Shown here piece after piece: positions 25,033 to 34,547 of a DNA stretch of 64,000 nt. The position numbers and the translations under genes were made by a program. The stretch spans positions 1 through 64,000 of the forward strand of contig JAFLCB010000006.1 in assembly GCA_017302795.1 (NCBI GenBank). The letters are read 5' to 3'. This DNA is from Deltaproteobacteria bacterium (GTDB lineage Bacteria; Bdellovibrionota; Bdellovibrionia; Bdellovibrionales; JAMPXM01). Positions within the stretch are counted from its first letter, which is position 1, and each line of letters starts with the position of its first letter. A model generated the notes under the pieces. That model searched no databases. It was not told the DNA's origin and saw nothing but the letters and a program-made list of their open reading frames with translations.

Positions 25033-26760
25033 CTAAGCAATGCTTTTCGTCTTTTTAGCGGATTTACCATTTGAAGAATCACACCAGCCTAGAAGGCTCT
25101 TTAAGTGATTATCCTTTGGCAAAAATAGCGCGTTGGTCATAAGTTTCTCGGGCGCAAAGCAGTAGAAACGGCTTCTTGCTCTGGTCACTGCGACATTCAG
25201 GCGCCGTCCATCGGACAAGAACTCTTTTTCGCCAGGCCTGTGTTGTTCCTGTTCCACACCAATTGAGAAAATCATTGCTTCGCGCTCTTGGCCTTGGAAA
25301 CGTTCCACTGTGTCGACCAAGATTCGCTGGGAATCGGTGATTCCGATTTTCGCCTGAAGCGCACCGCAAATTGCCCCGGCTTGTGCACGGTGTGGTGTCA
25401 CGATGCCGATTTCTGTAAATGGCAAGTACCCATCGTCGCTGAGTGCCTGGACTAGATCCGCAACCATTCCCGCCTCTTTTAGGTTGGCGTTGTTTTGTGA
25501 ACTTCCGCCATGGCGAATGAGATTTACGGGCGAGGTCCCTAGAAGGCCAGACGCGCTTGATACGCCACTTAGGACATCGCGGTCGCGGTTACTGTCGTCG
25601 GGCTTAAGTCGCCCGTTGTAAAAGCGATTAGACGACCACTCTTGAATGCCGGCATTCATGCGGTACTGGGTTTCAAGCATTGGGTAGGTGTCTTGCGAAA
25701 TTTGATAAGAAAATATGTCATCCGCCGGAAGATTATGTCGAACCGCTTGAATGACGGGTGGCAGCTGTTTGTGATCGCCGAACATGATGACTCGTGAGCA
25801 CAGCTTTTCTAGAAACGGGTAGAAGTAGATTGGGACTTGGCTTGCTTCATCAATAATCAGGAGATCTATTTCAGGCGCCCGAGCGGCCATACACCAAGAA
25901 TGCATGCTCGCAGCATAAACGCGCGCTTCTTCATTTATTTCTTTAAATGATTTCACCCACGGGATGCTGACTCCGCATTTAGCATAGGGTTCAGCTTTGA
26001 TTCGTTCTTTATTCGTCGAAATGCGTGCGACCAAGTCTTCATCGGCACCACCGGCCATAATTCGCGCCAGCGCATTGTCGATTGCAGAGTGTGACAAGCT
26101 TGCAAGGCCAATACGAACCCCACTGTCGATGGCTAGTTTAACGAGGCTAACAAGCAGGTGAGTTTTTCCGGTACCCGGTGGGCCTTGAACAAGTCCCTTG
26201 AAATCGTTGTCCATCAGGAACTTCAACGCATCAACCTGCGTCGAGTTTAAGCCATTGATTGATCGAGCAAAGTTCTTTCGCACCAATGTGTGGTCAATCG
26301 CGAAATGCTCGGCAACACCGCCAAGGCGATCGAGATCAAGAAGCTTTTGTTGAATGATTTTTCGAATGCCAGTTGCACTCTTCGGCAAAAGGAAAAGTTC
26401 GCTGCCATCTTCTGGTATCAGCCTTCCTGGCACAATGACTTCTAGAACACCAGGGGAGGGGAAGCGAACCGACGTGATGCTTGTCCCAGATATGACTTGA
26501 AACCGTTTTGTCAGCGGATCAATGCGTCCGACATCTACCTGGTCGCCTGCACGAAAGCGGCTAAAGTAGATTCCGTTGGCACGAAGAACAAGATTCGTAT
26601 TTTCACGACTAGCCGTCGTAAGCGGTCCAAGTACGTCGCCGGATGCGATGCTTGACTCTGGATCAGCCGTTAAAATCCTCTGAAGACGGCCCCACTCAAT
26701 GCGTGTTTCCGCCTGAATGAAATCGGACAGAATTGAGACATTCAAATCGCGGCTTTTCAT
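25033..26760 (-). CDS. UPF1-like SF1 DNA/RNA helicase
   Basis: The product is 575 residues with all SF1B motifs: Walker A GPPGTGKT (193-200), Walker B IDEASQ (303-308), GDHKQLPP (328-335), ETQYRM (363-368), VERFQGQERE and NVAVTRARSR. The first 150 residues are beta-rich and may be an OB or stalk domain. It resembles the UPF1/IGHMBP2/DNA2 group. It is convergent with zorC, 28 bp apart, and divergent from the ribbon-helix-helix operon. It may be an accessory of either system or a stand-alone defence gene. Standard Zorya descriptions do not include it. Confidence 0.85.
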   Translation of the reverse strand: MKSRDLNVSILSDFIQAETRIEWGRLQRILTADPESSIASGDVLGPLTTASRENTNLVLRANGIYFSRFRAGDQVDVGRIDPLTKRFQVISGTSITSVRFPSPGVLEVIVPGRLIPEDGSELFLLPKSATGIRKIIQQKLLDLDRLGGVAEHFAIDHTLVRKNFARSINGLNSTQVDALKFLMDNDFKGLVQGPPGTGKTHLLVSLVKLAIDSGVRIGLASLSHSAIDNALARIMAGGADEDLVARISTNKERIKAEPYAKCGVSIPWVKSFKEINEEARVYAASMHSWCMAARAPEIDLLIIDEASQVPIYFYPFLEKLCSRVIMFGDHKQLPPVIQAVRHNLPADDIFSYQISQDTYPMLETQYRMNAGIQEWSSNRFYNGRLKPDDSNRDRDVLSGVSSASGLLGTSPVNLIRHGGSSQNNANLKEAGMVADLVQALSDDGYLPFTEIGIVTPHRAQAGAICGALQAKIGITDSQRILVDTVERFQGQEREAMIFSIGVEQEQHRPGEKEFLSDGRRLNVAVTRARSRFYCFAPEKLMTNALFLPKDNHLKSLLGWCDSSNGKSAKKTKSIA

Positions 26761-26894
26761 TTCACCTCGAGTATCGACTCTTCGGCGGCTGCGAGGCCGG
26801 ACTTAAGTTAAATGCCTGACGCCACATGGGAATTTCGGCTCCTCTCGAACTCCAGTTGGCGTATATTTGGCCCCAGGCATAAGTCGTTGAACGA

Positions 26895-26911
26895 TATACA
26901 ATGTTATACAA
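26895..26911. promoter_or_regulatory. Candidate ribbon-helix-helix operator
   Basis: TATACAA occurs at 26895-26901 and 26905-26911, exactly 10 bp apart, about 57 bp upstream of the ribbon-helix-helix gene. Ribbon-helix-helix dimers often bind adjacent short direct repeats spaced by one helical turn. The region also lies between divergent genes. I see no strong -35/-10 pair. Confidence 0.35.
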
Positions 26912-26967
26912 AACATAGACATGTGGCCTTAGGTGACATACGACGTGCGCCAATCAAGGGGCGTTGT

Positions 26968-27228
26968 ATGTCAAAAATCCGGGCTATTAGGCTTAATCCC
27001 GAAGAAGAAAAGCTAGTTCAAAGCTTCCTTCAAAAAAATCCACTGTTTGATTTCACAACCCTTGTACGTGCAGCGCTGCGGGAATTTATCAGACGACCTC
27101 AGGTCAGCCTAACAGCGGTTGATTCTTCGAATTTCGAATTCGACCGAAACACAAAGGCGCCAAAGCAAACAGCGAAATCTAAGAAGAATCTAGCCTCCAG
27201 ATCTCACTCAAAAGAGGTGCAGCCATGA
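26968..27228 (+). CDS. Small ribbon-helix-helix-type protein
   Basis: The product is 86 residues from the ATG at 26968; longer upstream starts would add an implausible N-terminus. Residues 1-45 fit a ribbon-helix-helix: IRAIRLNPEEEKLVQSFLQK, then FDFTTLVRAALREFIRR. A basic disordered tail follows. It overlaps the radical SAM gene by four bases (ATGA), so it is co-expressed with the two enzymes. It probably autoregulates the operon; a nucleic-acid-targeting role for the basic tail is also possible. Confidence 0.72.
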   Translation: MSKIRAIRLNPEEEKLVQSFLQKNPLFDFTTLVRAALREFIRRPQVSLTAVDSSNFEFDRNTKAPKQTAKSKKNLASRSHSKEVQP

Positions 27229-28649
27229 GCATGGATCATGATGACTCAACTCAGTCTTTCCACACACTACAACCTTCCAGCAGCATACTGACTTTCCCAG
27301 GCGCTCTTCAGCCATCCTCTGTCCAGCCGGTGCCAGTAACGACGATGTCGGCACGGCCGATGGGTCCGATTGAATATGGCATGCGGAGGAAGCTTGAGAC
27401 ACTGAAGGGATCGAAGTATCCAGATTCATTTGATTGGTCGATCTACGATCGAATATCAGATCGTTTTGGCGACGATCAGCCTCGCGCCGGGGTTGTCTTT
27501 AAGACGACATTTAAGCTTGTCAACTACCATACAAGCTGTTCGAAGTGTCATTATGCGTTTGAACTCGATAGTTACGGACGTGGTTGCATTCATAACTGCG
27601 CCTATTGCTATGCGAAAGATCAACTCACTTCACATGGCATCTGGAACCGTCCAATGCCATTCCCGGTGGATCTGAGCGAGATCCGTAAAATCATGTACAC
27701 GATCTTTGAGACGGATAAGCCAAGCAAGTGGCGTGAAGTCATGGGTAAGCGCGTCCCGCTTAGGATTGGATCGATGAGCGATTCGTTCATGCACGTCGAC
27801 AAAAAATATGGTGTAACAAAAGAGCTGCTCAAGATATTGAGCTTTTATGAATACCCACACATTATATTTACGCGATCCGACCTTGTGGCCGATGATGAGT
27901 ATCTAAAAATCATGAAACCAAGGCTAGTGAGCATCCAGATGTCGATGTCTGGCAATGATGAACGAATCACAAGACTCGTCGAGCCCGGCGCACCAAGTGT
28001 GACGCGTCGACTAGCTGCGCTTAACAAGGCAGCAGAGGCGGGTTTCTGGACCACTGTTCGACTCAATCCATTTTTTCCGACTCATCCCGATGGTTATTAT
28101 ACCGACCCGGAAAGTATAAGGGAACGGTTTGGTTCAAAAGAGCAAGTGCCAGAATTTAACTGGTTTAACTGGGATATGTTGGATGAACTGAAAGACGCTA
28201 AAGTGCCCAGTGTTTTAGCTGGCGTAGTAAGGCTTTCGGGCAAAGCAATCAATAATATGAGTAACGTTACGGGTGTTGATTTCAAGACATTCTTCAGGCC
28301 AGAGGAACTAAAGGGCAGGGGCGACAGGCGTTTTTCAGATAAAGAGATCGCGTACTACTATTTGAAGCTGAAAGAAGAATCGTCAAAGCGTGGGATAAGA
28401 TTCAACACGTGTTATATAGGGAATGGCGAAAAGGACTATTACCAGTACCAGCTATTGTGGAACAACCGTGTCGATTGCTGCGACGCCGTTGGAAACGTTC
28501 CTGCATTTAAGACGACATCGCAAAGTGTTTCTTGGGATGAGCGCCTGAGGCATTCGCCGGCAAAGAGTATCGCGGAAAAATCCATGGAGCAGGATAAACT
28601 GTTATCCAAGCAGTATTCGAAACTACCGGATCCGCGTACGCTTATATGA
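27225..28649 (+). CDS. Radical SAM enzyme, SPL/Rv2578c-like
   Basis: The product is 474 residues. The cluster motif is C121-x3-C125-x2-C128 (GCIHNCAYCYA), which binds a [4Fe-4S] cluster and SAM. Cys105 and Cys108 just before it are additional metal-ligand candidates. The following TIM-barrel half has RIGSMSDSFMH and a conserved-looking RLNPFFP. The arrangement resembles spore-photoproduct-lyase-like or Rv2578c-type radical SAM proteins, which act on nucleic acids where known. The substrate here is unknown. It lies between a ribbon-helix-helix gene and an ASCH-domain gene with four-base overlaps at both ends. Confidence 0.8.
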   Translation: MSMDHDDSTQSFHTLQPSSSILTFPGALQPSSVQPVPVTTMSARPMGPIEYGMRRKLETLKGSKYPDSFDWSIYDRISDRFGDDQPRAGVVFKTTFKLVNYHTSCSKCHYAFELDSYGRGCIHNCAYCYAKDQLTSHGIWNRPMPFPVDLSEIRKIMYTIFETDKPSKWREVMGKRVPLRIGSMSDSFMHVDKKYGVTKELLKILSFYEYPHIIFTRSDLVADDEYLKIMKPRLVSIQMSMSGNDERITRLVEPGAPSVTRRLAALNKAAEAGFWTTVRLNPFFPTHPDGYYTDPESIRERFGSKEQVPEFNWFNWDMLDELKDAKVPSVLAGVVRLSGKAINNMSNVTGVDFKTFFRPEELKGRGDRRFSDKEIAYYYLKLKEESSKRGIRFNTCYIGNGEKDYYQYQLLWNNRVDCCDAVGNVPAFKTTSQSVSWDERLRHSPAKSIAEKSMEQDKLLSKQYSKLPDPRTLI

Positions 28650-29062
28650 AGAAAATTGTCGTGCCCGGAATCAATATTCAGTGGCCGTGGTCCCAACTTC
28701 TCTTGTCAGGTAAGAAGACGGTAGAGACGCGCGGCTATGAATTGCCAGCGAAGCACGTTGGTAAACCTTTAGTCATTATCGAGACTGCCGGTCCGCGAGG
28801 CAAAAAAGAGGCCGGGATCGACCGAGCTAGAATCGTTGGTCTGATTGTTTTTCGATCCTCGTTCCAATATCAGTCGAACTCACATTGGCGAAAGGATCAT
28901 AATCGACACCTAGTCGATGTCGATGACCCGATGTTTGCTTGGGGAAAGTCCAATGAGCGTTGGGGCTGGGAAGTCGAGTCCGTAAAGGTAATTGAGCCGC
29001 ATCAGAACGCGCCAAAGAAAAAAGGCATCGTATTTACGTCTGCGTGTACGATCTCGATTTAG
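28646..29062 (+). CDS. ASCH-domain protein
   Basis: The product is 138 residues. The N-terminal motif QWPWSQLLLSGKKTVETRGY carries the ASCH signature (a Trp, then GxKxxExR at about 21-29), and GRSS/RIVGLIVF strands complete a PUA-like beta barrel. ASCH proteins bind RNA or modified nucleotides; some hydrolyse N4-acetylcytidine. It starts within the radical SAM stop codon. Its own last four bases overlap the end of the convergent giant helicase gene. The pairing with radical SAM suggests recognition of a modified base. Confidence 0.75.
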   Translation: MKKIVVPGINIQWPWSQLLLSGKKTVETRGYELPAKHVGKPLVIIETAGPRGKKEAGIDRARIVGLIVFRSSFQYQSNSHWRKDHNRHLVDVDDPMFAWGKSNERWGWEVESVKVIEPHQNAPKKKGIVFTSACTISI

Positions 29063-32000
29063 ATTTGCGCCTTTACCACGCTTACAACATCTCGGATTTT
29101 TGACCACTCCTGATTGCTTAGCGCCACCTGATAGACTGAAATATCATTTATCGCCATGACCGCGTTTCCAAGCTGGTAGTCATGAAAATTGTATTCGTCC
29201 TTAACAGCATACCGAACTACGCAGTTTTTCCCATCGCTATCGGTAAAAGAAAACAAATTCCCGAACCCATTAAGTGACCAAACATCGGCGCCGATGATTG
29301 GATCGACAACTGAGAAATCGGAAGACTCACCAGACGAGTGCATGTGAAGCGCAGATTTGAAAATACTGACGATTTCATTCACTTGTTGTGTATTGAGCGT
29401 CCGATTATCAAATTGACCATGTTGCATCGGAGGCAGCGGCGACCAAGTCGCCGGTACTTCGTTTGTTACGCCAAGCCATTTCAATGTCGCAGGGATAATC
29501 GATTGGCAATTTCGAAGTGAAGTGTGAGTAAGCACCGTCCAGGCTTTACCTCTGAACGTCATTAAATTTCTTTTTCGAAAATCCTCGGTTAAAACTTCCC
29601 ATTTTTCGTGTGGATCTCGCCCATCTATAAATAGAAACCGATTGTTAATCCCAGATTGATAGTCTGGACGTGTTATTCGTTCGTGCGGGAAAGCATCCAT
29701 TTGGGAGCGCAGTTGGCTGCCGCGCACGCCAAAGTGCCAAGAGACCATCTCCGCAAAATATTTTTCTAAAGGCGAGGAATTGTCATAGCTAACAGGGTCA
29801 GAAATATCCGGCGACTTTGATGATTTGACAGATTCTGACCAAAACTTATTTTCGTGTTTGAAGGCTTGTAAAATGCGCTTTGCTGCATGTCGAGAAATTC
29901 GCAGGTGAAATCTTTGATTACCATAGTCAAGTAGGCAACGGTCACAGGCCCGCTCGCAATCACAACCGTTTGTTTGACCATCTATTCGATCGGCGACTCG
30001 GCTTAGTGCTGTTTCAAACCACTCATCTCGCCGGTGCCACAATTCTTTTATCGTTCCCGAGCCGCCTTCAATAGGATCGTAAAATATTAAAAAATTCTCG
30101 CGGTCATTGAAAACATCAGCAGCAATACCTTCACCGCGAGGTCCAAGTTCGCAGACCTCACGTGCGGATCTCAGGAGAGCTTCCAAAAGCGATCGATGAA
30201 TGTCGATGTCCGAATCTTCAAAATCACCTTCAAAACCAAAGACTGGTGGTAGCCTTAGCTCGATAGCGTCAGTTCGCTCTCTTTCAGCCATTAGCACTAC
30301 GCCTGATTGATTTTGCCCGTTGGCCGGCGGTTGATTGAAACGAGGGCATTTTCTTGAGTGCCATTGTGCCGGAGTGTCTTGATCGGCTTGTCGAGGTGGT
30401 GTCCTTAGGGCTGAACATAGTTCGCAGTATTCGTAGGTCTCCGCATTGCCAAATCGGCTAGGTGAAACAATTTGAATAACTCGAGTATTTGAGCGCTTGT
30501 GCAAAAGAGCTACGCCGGCTGCTGGGTTGACACTCGCTTCTTCCGAGAGCGTATCTAAAAATGTACCATTATCAGCAGTAATATAGGTTTGAATATCTAG
30601 ACCAGCAACGCCGCGGTCTTCAGAATCGTCGCCAATGGCGCCGTCTCGAGTAGCATCAACCTTGATTGGCTGAAGAGGAGTTAGGTTGATAGTGGCTGTT
30701 GAAGTTGAAGTACAACTTGGACACACGTCTTCAATATTCTTAGAAATGAAATTGTGATCCCGACAAACTCGGATTCGGTCTGGAATCTTTCCCTCGGCTT
30801 CGACCCTAAAATAGGCAGGTCTAAATTTGCCCCCAAGAGCCCATACAAATCTGTCTTTTTGTGCACTTGGTGCCCAGTCTCTATGTGCTTTGAATTTGTC
30901 GTCAAGAACCTCGTAGGGGTCCTCTTTACTTGAAAAGCATGTGAGCGCGAGTGTGTCTCCTGGGAACTCATACCTAGGTAAAAATCCGCGATCAGCCAGA
31001 AAAAACAAGGGAGCCCAGTCTCTAACTGACTTGTATCCGTTTTGTCGATTGAAGCCCAAATGAGTTAAAAGTTGGTTCCGTGCTCTTTTTACAGCGCGGC
31101 TAGCTTCGTCTCCTGAAGCTCCACCAATAGTTAGGTTTGCGGCACTTGCCTTTCGAATTTCGACAACCAGTTGTTGGTAGCGAATGCACCAATAGTCAAG
31201 AATTGGCCTAAGCCTGCCCTCAACGCCCAATCCGATTTTTTCTATATCCTCGGGATTACAGTTACTAAAGACTCGGTTCAGTTCATCCTTTTTTTCAATT
31301 GCGTGTCTTGATAGCGGCACGATCAAGCGCTCTGTAAATCTCGTTGGACTTGGTACGGCCTCAAGACTCATTTCTGACTGTGGACTACTGTCATCAAACA
31401 TGAGGTTCCGCCAAAACCTTAGCGATTCCAAAATTTCAGATGGTGCTGTTTCAAGCAAATGCGCGTAAACGTGACGCGAAATTACAAGCTGGTTGTCAAT
31501 TGGCATGATGAGGCTTCCAATTCGACCTTTTATCAGCCGATTTGGCTCATCAAAAAACATCGAGTCGTATGGCGAGGCTCGAGTGTGGGTGATCGCTAGA
31601 CCAGCTTTCGATTCCCTGCCGGCTCTACCAATTCTTTGTCGGTAGCTCGCCGGGCTAGGTGGAACATTTCGCAAAAGCACTGCCGGCAATTTTTTAAGGT
31701 CGACACCCATCTCTAAAGTTGGGCTAGCGACAACTAGATTCACTTCAGCTGAGCCTGGCGATGAATTGTTAAACAGGGCTTCAATCTTTTGTCTTCGTTC
31801 GCCTTCCACCCAGCCTGAGTGTTCGACAGCATGAAGTGGCGTTGACTCGCGCACGAGATGGCCAAGCCGGTAGTAGAAAAACTGCTCTCTCGTTTCTAAA
31901 GGCAAGATTGTCATCGCGCCGTCGCATCTGGAGTTGATACATGGACCGCCACTCGCTATCTGACCTTTCGGGATAAATCGAAGTCTTCGGCACTTTGGGC

Positions 32001-34545
32001 ATTCATGGATATCGCCCTCAGTCGCCAACATGAAAGATGAGTCTTGGAGCAGCCAATGGTTGTTTTCCTTTCTCAGGTAATTGTAGTTTTGAAGGATGTT
32101 TAAAAACTGCTCTGCTAGGGTAATCCGGTCTTCGTCTGCACGAGTGTTAAAATCGGGAATAATTTTTGAGATTTGGGACTCAAAGAAAGAACGCCCTTTG
32201 TTTGCAAGAAGAGCCATGCGTCCGTTGCCGGCGGGTCCATCGACGTTTGCGATAAACCGGGTTCTAAGTCCAGTGGCCCGAAACTTATCGAGCATAACTC
32301 GAATGAGCCATGTTGCGGTCTCTTGCGAAAAGTCAGGCGACACTTTTGTTAAATCGCCGGCTGCCTGTTTAATTTCAGTTCCGTTTCGTCCTCGATAGTC
32401 AACGGCGATGTAGCATACAATCTCGGGACTAGTTTGAGATGTGCTTTCTGTCGTGAGAGTAGGCCGAATGAGGTGTTTGTCTAGGGCCTTTTCTAATTCA
32501 GTCATCTCAGCTGAATTGGGCTCAGTCGAAAGATTTCCAATAGATCGTTTGTCAAAGTACTCTGTGCGCAATTCAGCGTCGGCAAGTGTTAGCCATGCCG
32601 CCTGTCTTCGTTTGTCTTTCTCAGCAGCGGGGATCAGTTCGACGGGTATCTGAGCCGCGCACCAATCAAAAAAAGGCAGAAATGAAAAGTTACCGACGAG
32701 TCTCTTTACAGGCTGAGTTTCAGTGTACTTTGCAAGTAGCGAAAACACCGCAAGGCGGTGCGATCGCTGGTTCGAAAACCCTGCCTGCAAAGCAACATCC
32801 TGGCGCGAGTCAGCAAACACAAGAAGGCGTCTTTCATTCTGGTCTGCATGCCTAAGTACTGATGCCGAGAGATTGGTGATATTAGATGATGCTCCAGAGA
32901 GAATCGGTCTAATCTGTTCGCCCATAGGGTTAACAGCTGCGCAGAACGGGCATCGGGTGAACCCGCGGCCTGTTCCATCCTCGTTTTGGTCAATGTTCAG
33001 TACGAAGAGTCTTTTTGCACCTTCTTCAGGCGGTGGAGTGGCCCTACCTCGTCGTGCGCGCGGTACAGGTTCTGCAAGAATTAAACTTCGTTCTGTGTCT
33101 GTTCTTATGTCAATGAGGTCTGCGCCTTCAAACGGCTCCGTCGTTATCCACACTGCGCCGGGCTCTGCGCCCGGTTTACGTCCATTGTTATCAAGTAGGT
33201 TCCCTGACTCATGAATCCTTGCAATCCAACCGTGTGCGCCACATTCGCGGCATAATCCTATAGAATAGTGTGGCTCGGATTCACTCTTCGGCGCCAAAAA
33301 GTCAAATTGACGTACACCAATCGGCGAAGATACTCGAATCGCTCCGCTTACAAGAAGGTGAGCTCGATGTTCAATCGACGGTTTGTCGGCCTTTCTATCA
33401 CTGGGCCAAAGGGTCTTGAGAACCGTTTGTATTTCCAAGGCATTTTCTGTCTCAGAATTCGCCTTGCGAGAGGCATCATTTGGTAGCCATCGTTTGGCCG
33501 CATCTTCGATTGACCGACCTCCCCAAAAGGAATGCATTAACGCATCTTCTAAATTGCGCTTTGTTTCAACTGTCAGTTTTTCGAGATCGAAAGAGAATTG
33601 CGGCGGTGCTTTGGGTTCATGGCTATCTGGAAATCCGACAATCGAATCTTGAGAAAACTCGGTCCCAAAAAAACGACTGGCAAACCGAATCAGTTTTTCT
33701 TTATCAAGCTGTTCTTTGCCAGTTGTGGCGGACGCGGCGATTGCGTGCAGTTGCTTGGGTAAGACCTTGGCTGCTTCACGAAGTCGTCGGTTGAGGTATG
33801 CGACTTCCGCTCCCTTGACGCCAATGTAGGTGTGAAGTTCGTCGTAGAACATCCACCGAAGCCGCGAGTTTCCTGAGCTCTCAACCATTTTCTTAAATTC
33901 ACCACGAAGAAGCATGAGTTCGAGCATCTTGTAATTTGTCAGAAGAATTGTAGGTGGGTTGGTTTGCATTTCCATGCGATCTTGAATCGCGATTTCACCA
34001 GAATAGACTTTTGCGGTGATGCCCCAAGCAGGGTCCAATAGAGGAATTTTGCCACCTTCAGTTTCGGTTAGTCGTTTGTGTTGATCGTTAAGCAAGGCGT
34101 TCATCGGGTATATGAGAATCGCTTGTAGACCTTTTTGGGACGGCGACTTAAGCAGATCGCTAATCATTGGCACTAAGAGTGATTCGGTTTTGCCGGTACC
34201 TGTACCCGAAGTGAGCACAAGATTCATTTGCGACCCATTGCCTAGCTTAGTCCAGCTTTCTGCTTGGTGGGGGTAAGGTGAGGAGAAGGGGAGTCTTGCA
34301 AGGATACGTTTGTCGATTGGAAAGTCTTCTTTTTTTCTCCCGTCAGGTTCTATTCGGGTGACTTCAACATAGGGACCTCTAAAAATTGGACTCTTTGGCG
34401 AACTTGCAAAAGTGGAAATCGCAGTGCGGAGATTTTCATCTCGCACTGGAAACTCTGAGAGAAAATAATCGCGGTAATCCGCCAAAACTTTCTCGGCCAA
34501 AGAAAGTGCATCGCCACCAGTATTGCTCGAGCGTTCTTTGCCCAT
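29059..34545 (-). CDS. Giant DEAD/DEAH helicase with DUF1998 domain (DrmA-DrmB fusion-like / DruE-like)
   Basis: The product is 1828 residues. The SF2 helicase core has Walker A TSGTGTGKT (112-120), Walker B DELH (235-238), SAT (272-274), a YxxRIGRAGR motif VI and a VASPTLEMGVDL motif. Several Cys pairs form putative zinc sites (CPKC, CINSRC, CPSC, CELC). Near 1525-1547 the DUF1998 cluster CDCERACDRCLLDYGNQ appears, followed by about 280 further residues. DISARM splits these parts into DrmA and DrmB; Druantia DruE carries them in one protein of this size. It starts two bases after the methylase stop, last in the operon. Confidence 0.85.
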   Translation of the reverse strand: MGKERSSNTGGDALSLAEKVLADYRDYFLSEFPVRDENLRTAISTFASSPKSPIFRGPYVEVTRIEPDGRKKEDFPIDKRILARLPFSSPYPHQAESWTKLGNGSQMNLVLTSGTGTGKTESLLVPMISDLLKSPSQKGLQAILIYPMNALLNDQHKRLTETEGGKIPLLDPAWGITAKVYSGEIAIQDRMEMQTNPPTILLTNYKMLELMLLRGEFKKMVESSGNSRLRWMFYDELHTYIGVKGAEVAYLNRRLREAAKVLPKQLHAIAASATTGKEQLDKEKLIRFASRFFGTEFSQDSIVGFPDSHEPKAPPQFSFDLEKLTVETKRNLEDALMHSFWGGRSIEDAAKRWLPNDASRKANSETENALEIQTVLKTLWPSDRKADKPSIEHRAHLLVSGAIRVSSPIGVRQFDFLAPKSESEPHYSIGLCRECGAHGWIARIHESGNLLDNNGRKPGAEPGAVWITTEPFEGADLIDIRTDTERSLILAEPVPRARRGRATPPPEEGAKRLFVLNIDQNEDGTGRGFTRCPFCAAVNPMGEQIRPILSGASSNITNLSASVLRHADQNERRLLVFADSRQDVALQAGFSNQRSHRLAVFSLLAKYTETQPVKRLVGNFSFLPFFDWCAAQIPVELIPAAEKDKRRQAAWLTLADAELRTEYFDKRSIGNLSTEPNSAEMTELEKALDKHLIRPTLTTESTSQTSPEIVCYIAVDYRGRNGTEIKQAAGDLTKVSPDFSQETATWLIRVMLDKFRATGLRTRFIANVDGPAGNGRMALLANKGRSFFESQISKIIPDFNTRADEDRITLAEQFLNILQNYNYLRKENNHWLLQDSSFMLATEGDIHECPKCRRLRFIPKGQIASGGPCINSRCDGAMTILPLETREQFFYYRLGHLVRESTPLHAVEHSGWVEGERRQKIEALFNNSSPGSAEVNLVVASPTLEMGVDLKKLPAVLLRNVPPSPASYRQRIGRAGRESKAGLAITHTRASPYDSMFFDEPNRLIKGRIGSLIMPIDNQLVISRHVYAHLLETAPSEILESLRFWRNLMFDDSSPQSEMSLEAVPSPTRFTERLIVPLSRHAIEKKDELNRVFSNCNPEDIEKIGLGVEGRLRPILDYWCIRYQQLVVEIRKASAANLTIGGASGDEASRAVKRARNQLLTHLGFNRQNGYKSVRDWAPLFFLADRGFLPRYEFPGDTLALTCFSSKEDPYEVLDDKFKAHRDWAPSAQKDRFVWALGGKFRPAYFRVEAEGKIPDRIRVCRDHNFISKNIEDVCPSCTSTSTATINLTPLQPIKVDATRDGAIGDDSEDRGVAGLDIQTYITADNGTFLDTLSEEASVNPAAGVALLHKRSNTRVIQIVSPSRFGNAETYEYCELCSALRTPPRQADQDTPAQWHSRKCPRFNQPPANGQNQSGVVLMAERERTDAIELRLPPVFGFEGDFEDSDIDIHRSLLEALLRSAREVCELGPRGEGIAADVFNDRENFLIFYDPIEGGSGTIKELWHRRDEWFETALSRVADRIDGQTNGCDCERACDRCLLDYGNQRFHLRISRHAAKRILQAFKHENKFWSESVKSSKSPDISDPVSYDNSSPLEKYFAEMVSWHFGVRGSQLRSQMDAFPHERITRPDYQSGINNRFLFIDGRDPHEKWEVLTEDFRKRNLMTFRGKAWTVLTHTSLRNCQSIIPATLKWLGVTNEVPATWSPLPPMQHGQFDNRTLNTQQVNEIVSIFKSALHMHSSGESSDFSVVDPIIGADVWSLNGFGNLFSFTDSDGKNCVVRYAVKDEYNFHDYQLGNAVMAINDISVYQVALSNQEWSKIRDVVSVVKAQI

Positions 34546-34547
34546 AA

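Noticed and set aside
32761-32800. GGTTCGAA sequence resembling a tRNA T-arm
   Set aside because: It is inside the coding sequence of the giant helicase and has no cloverleaf.
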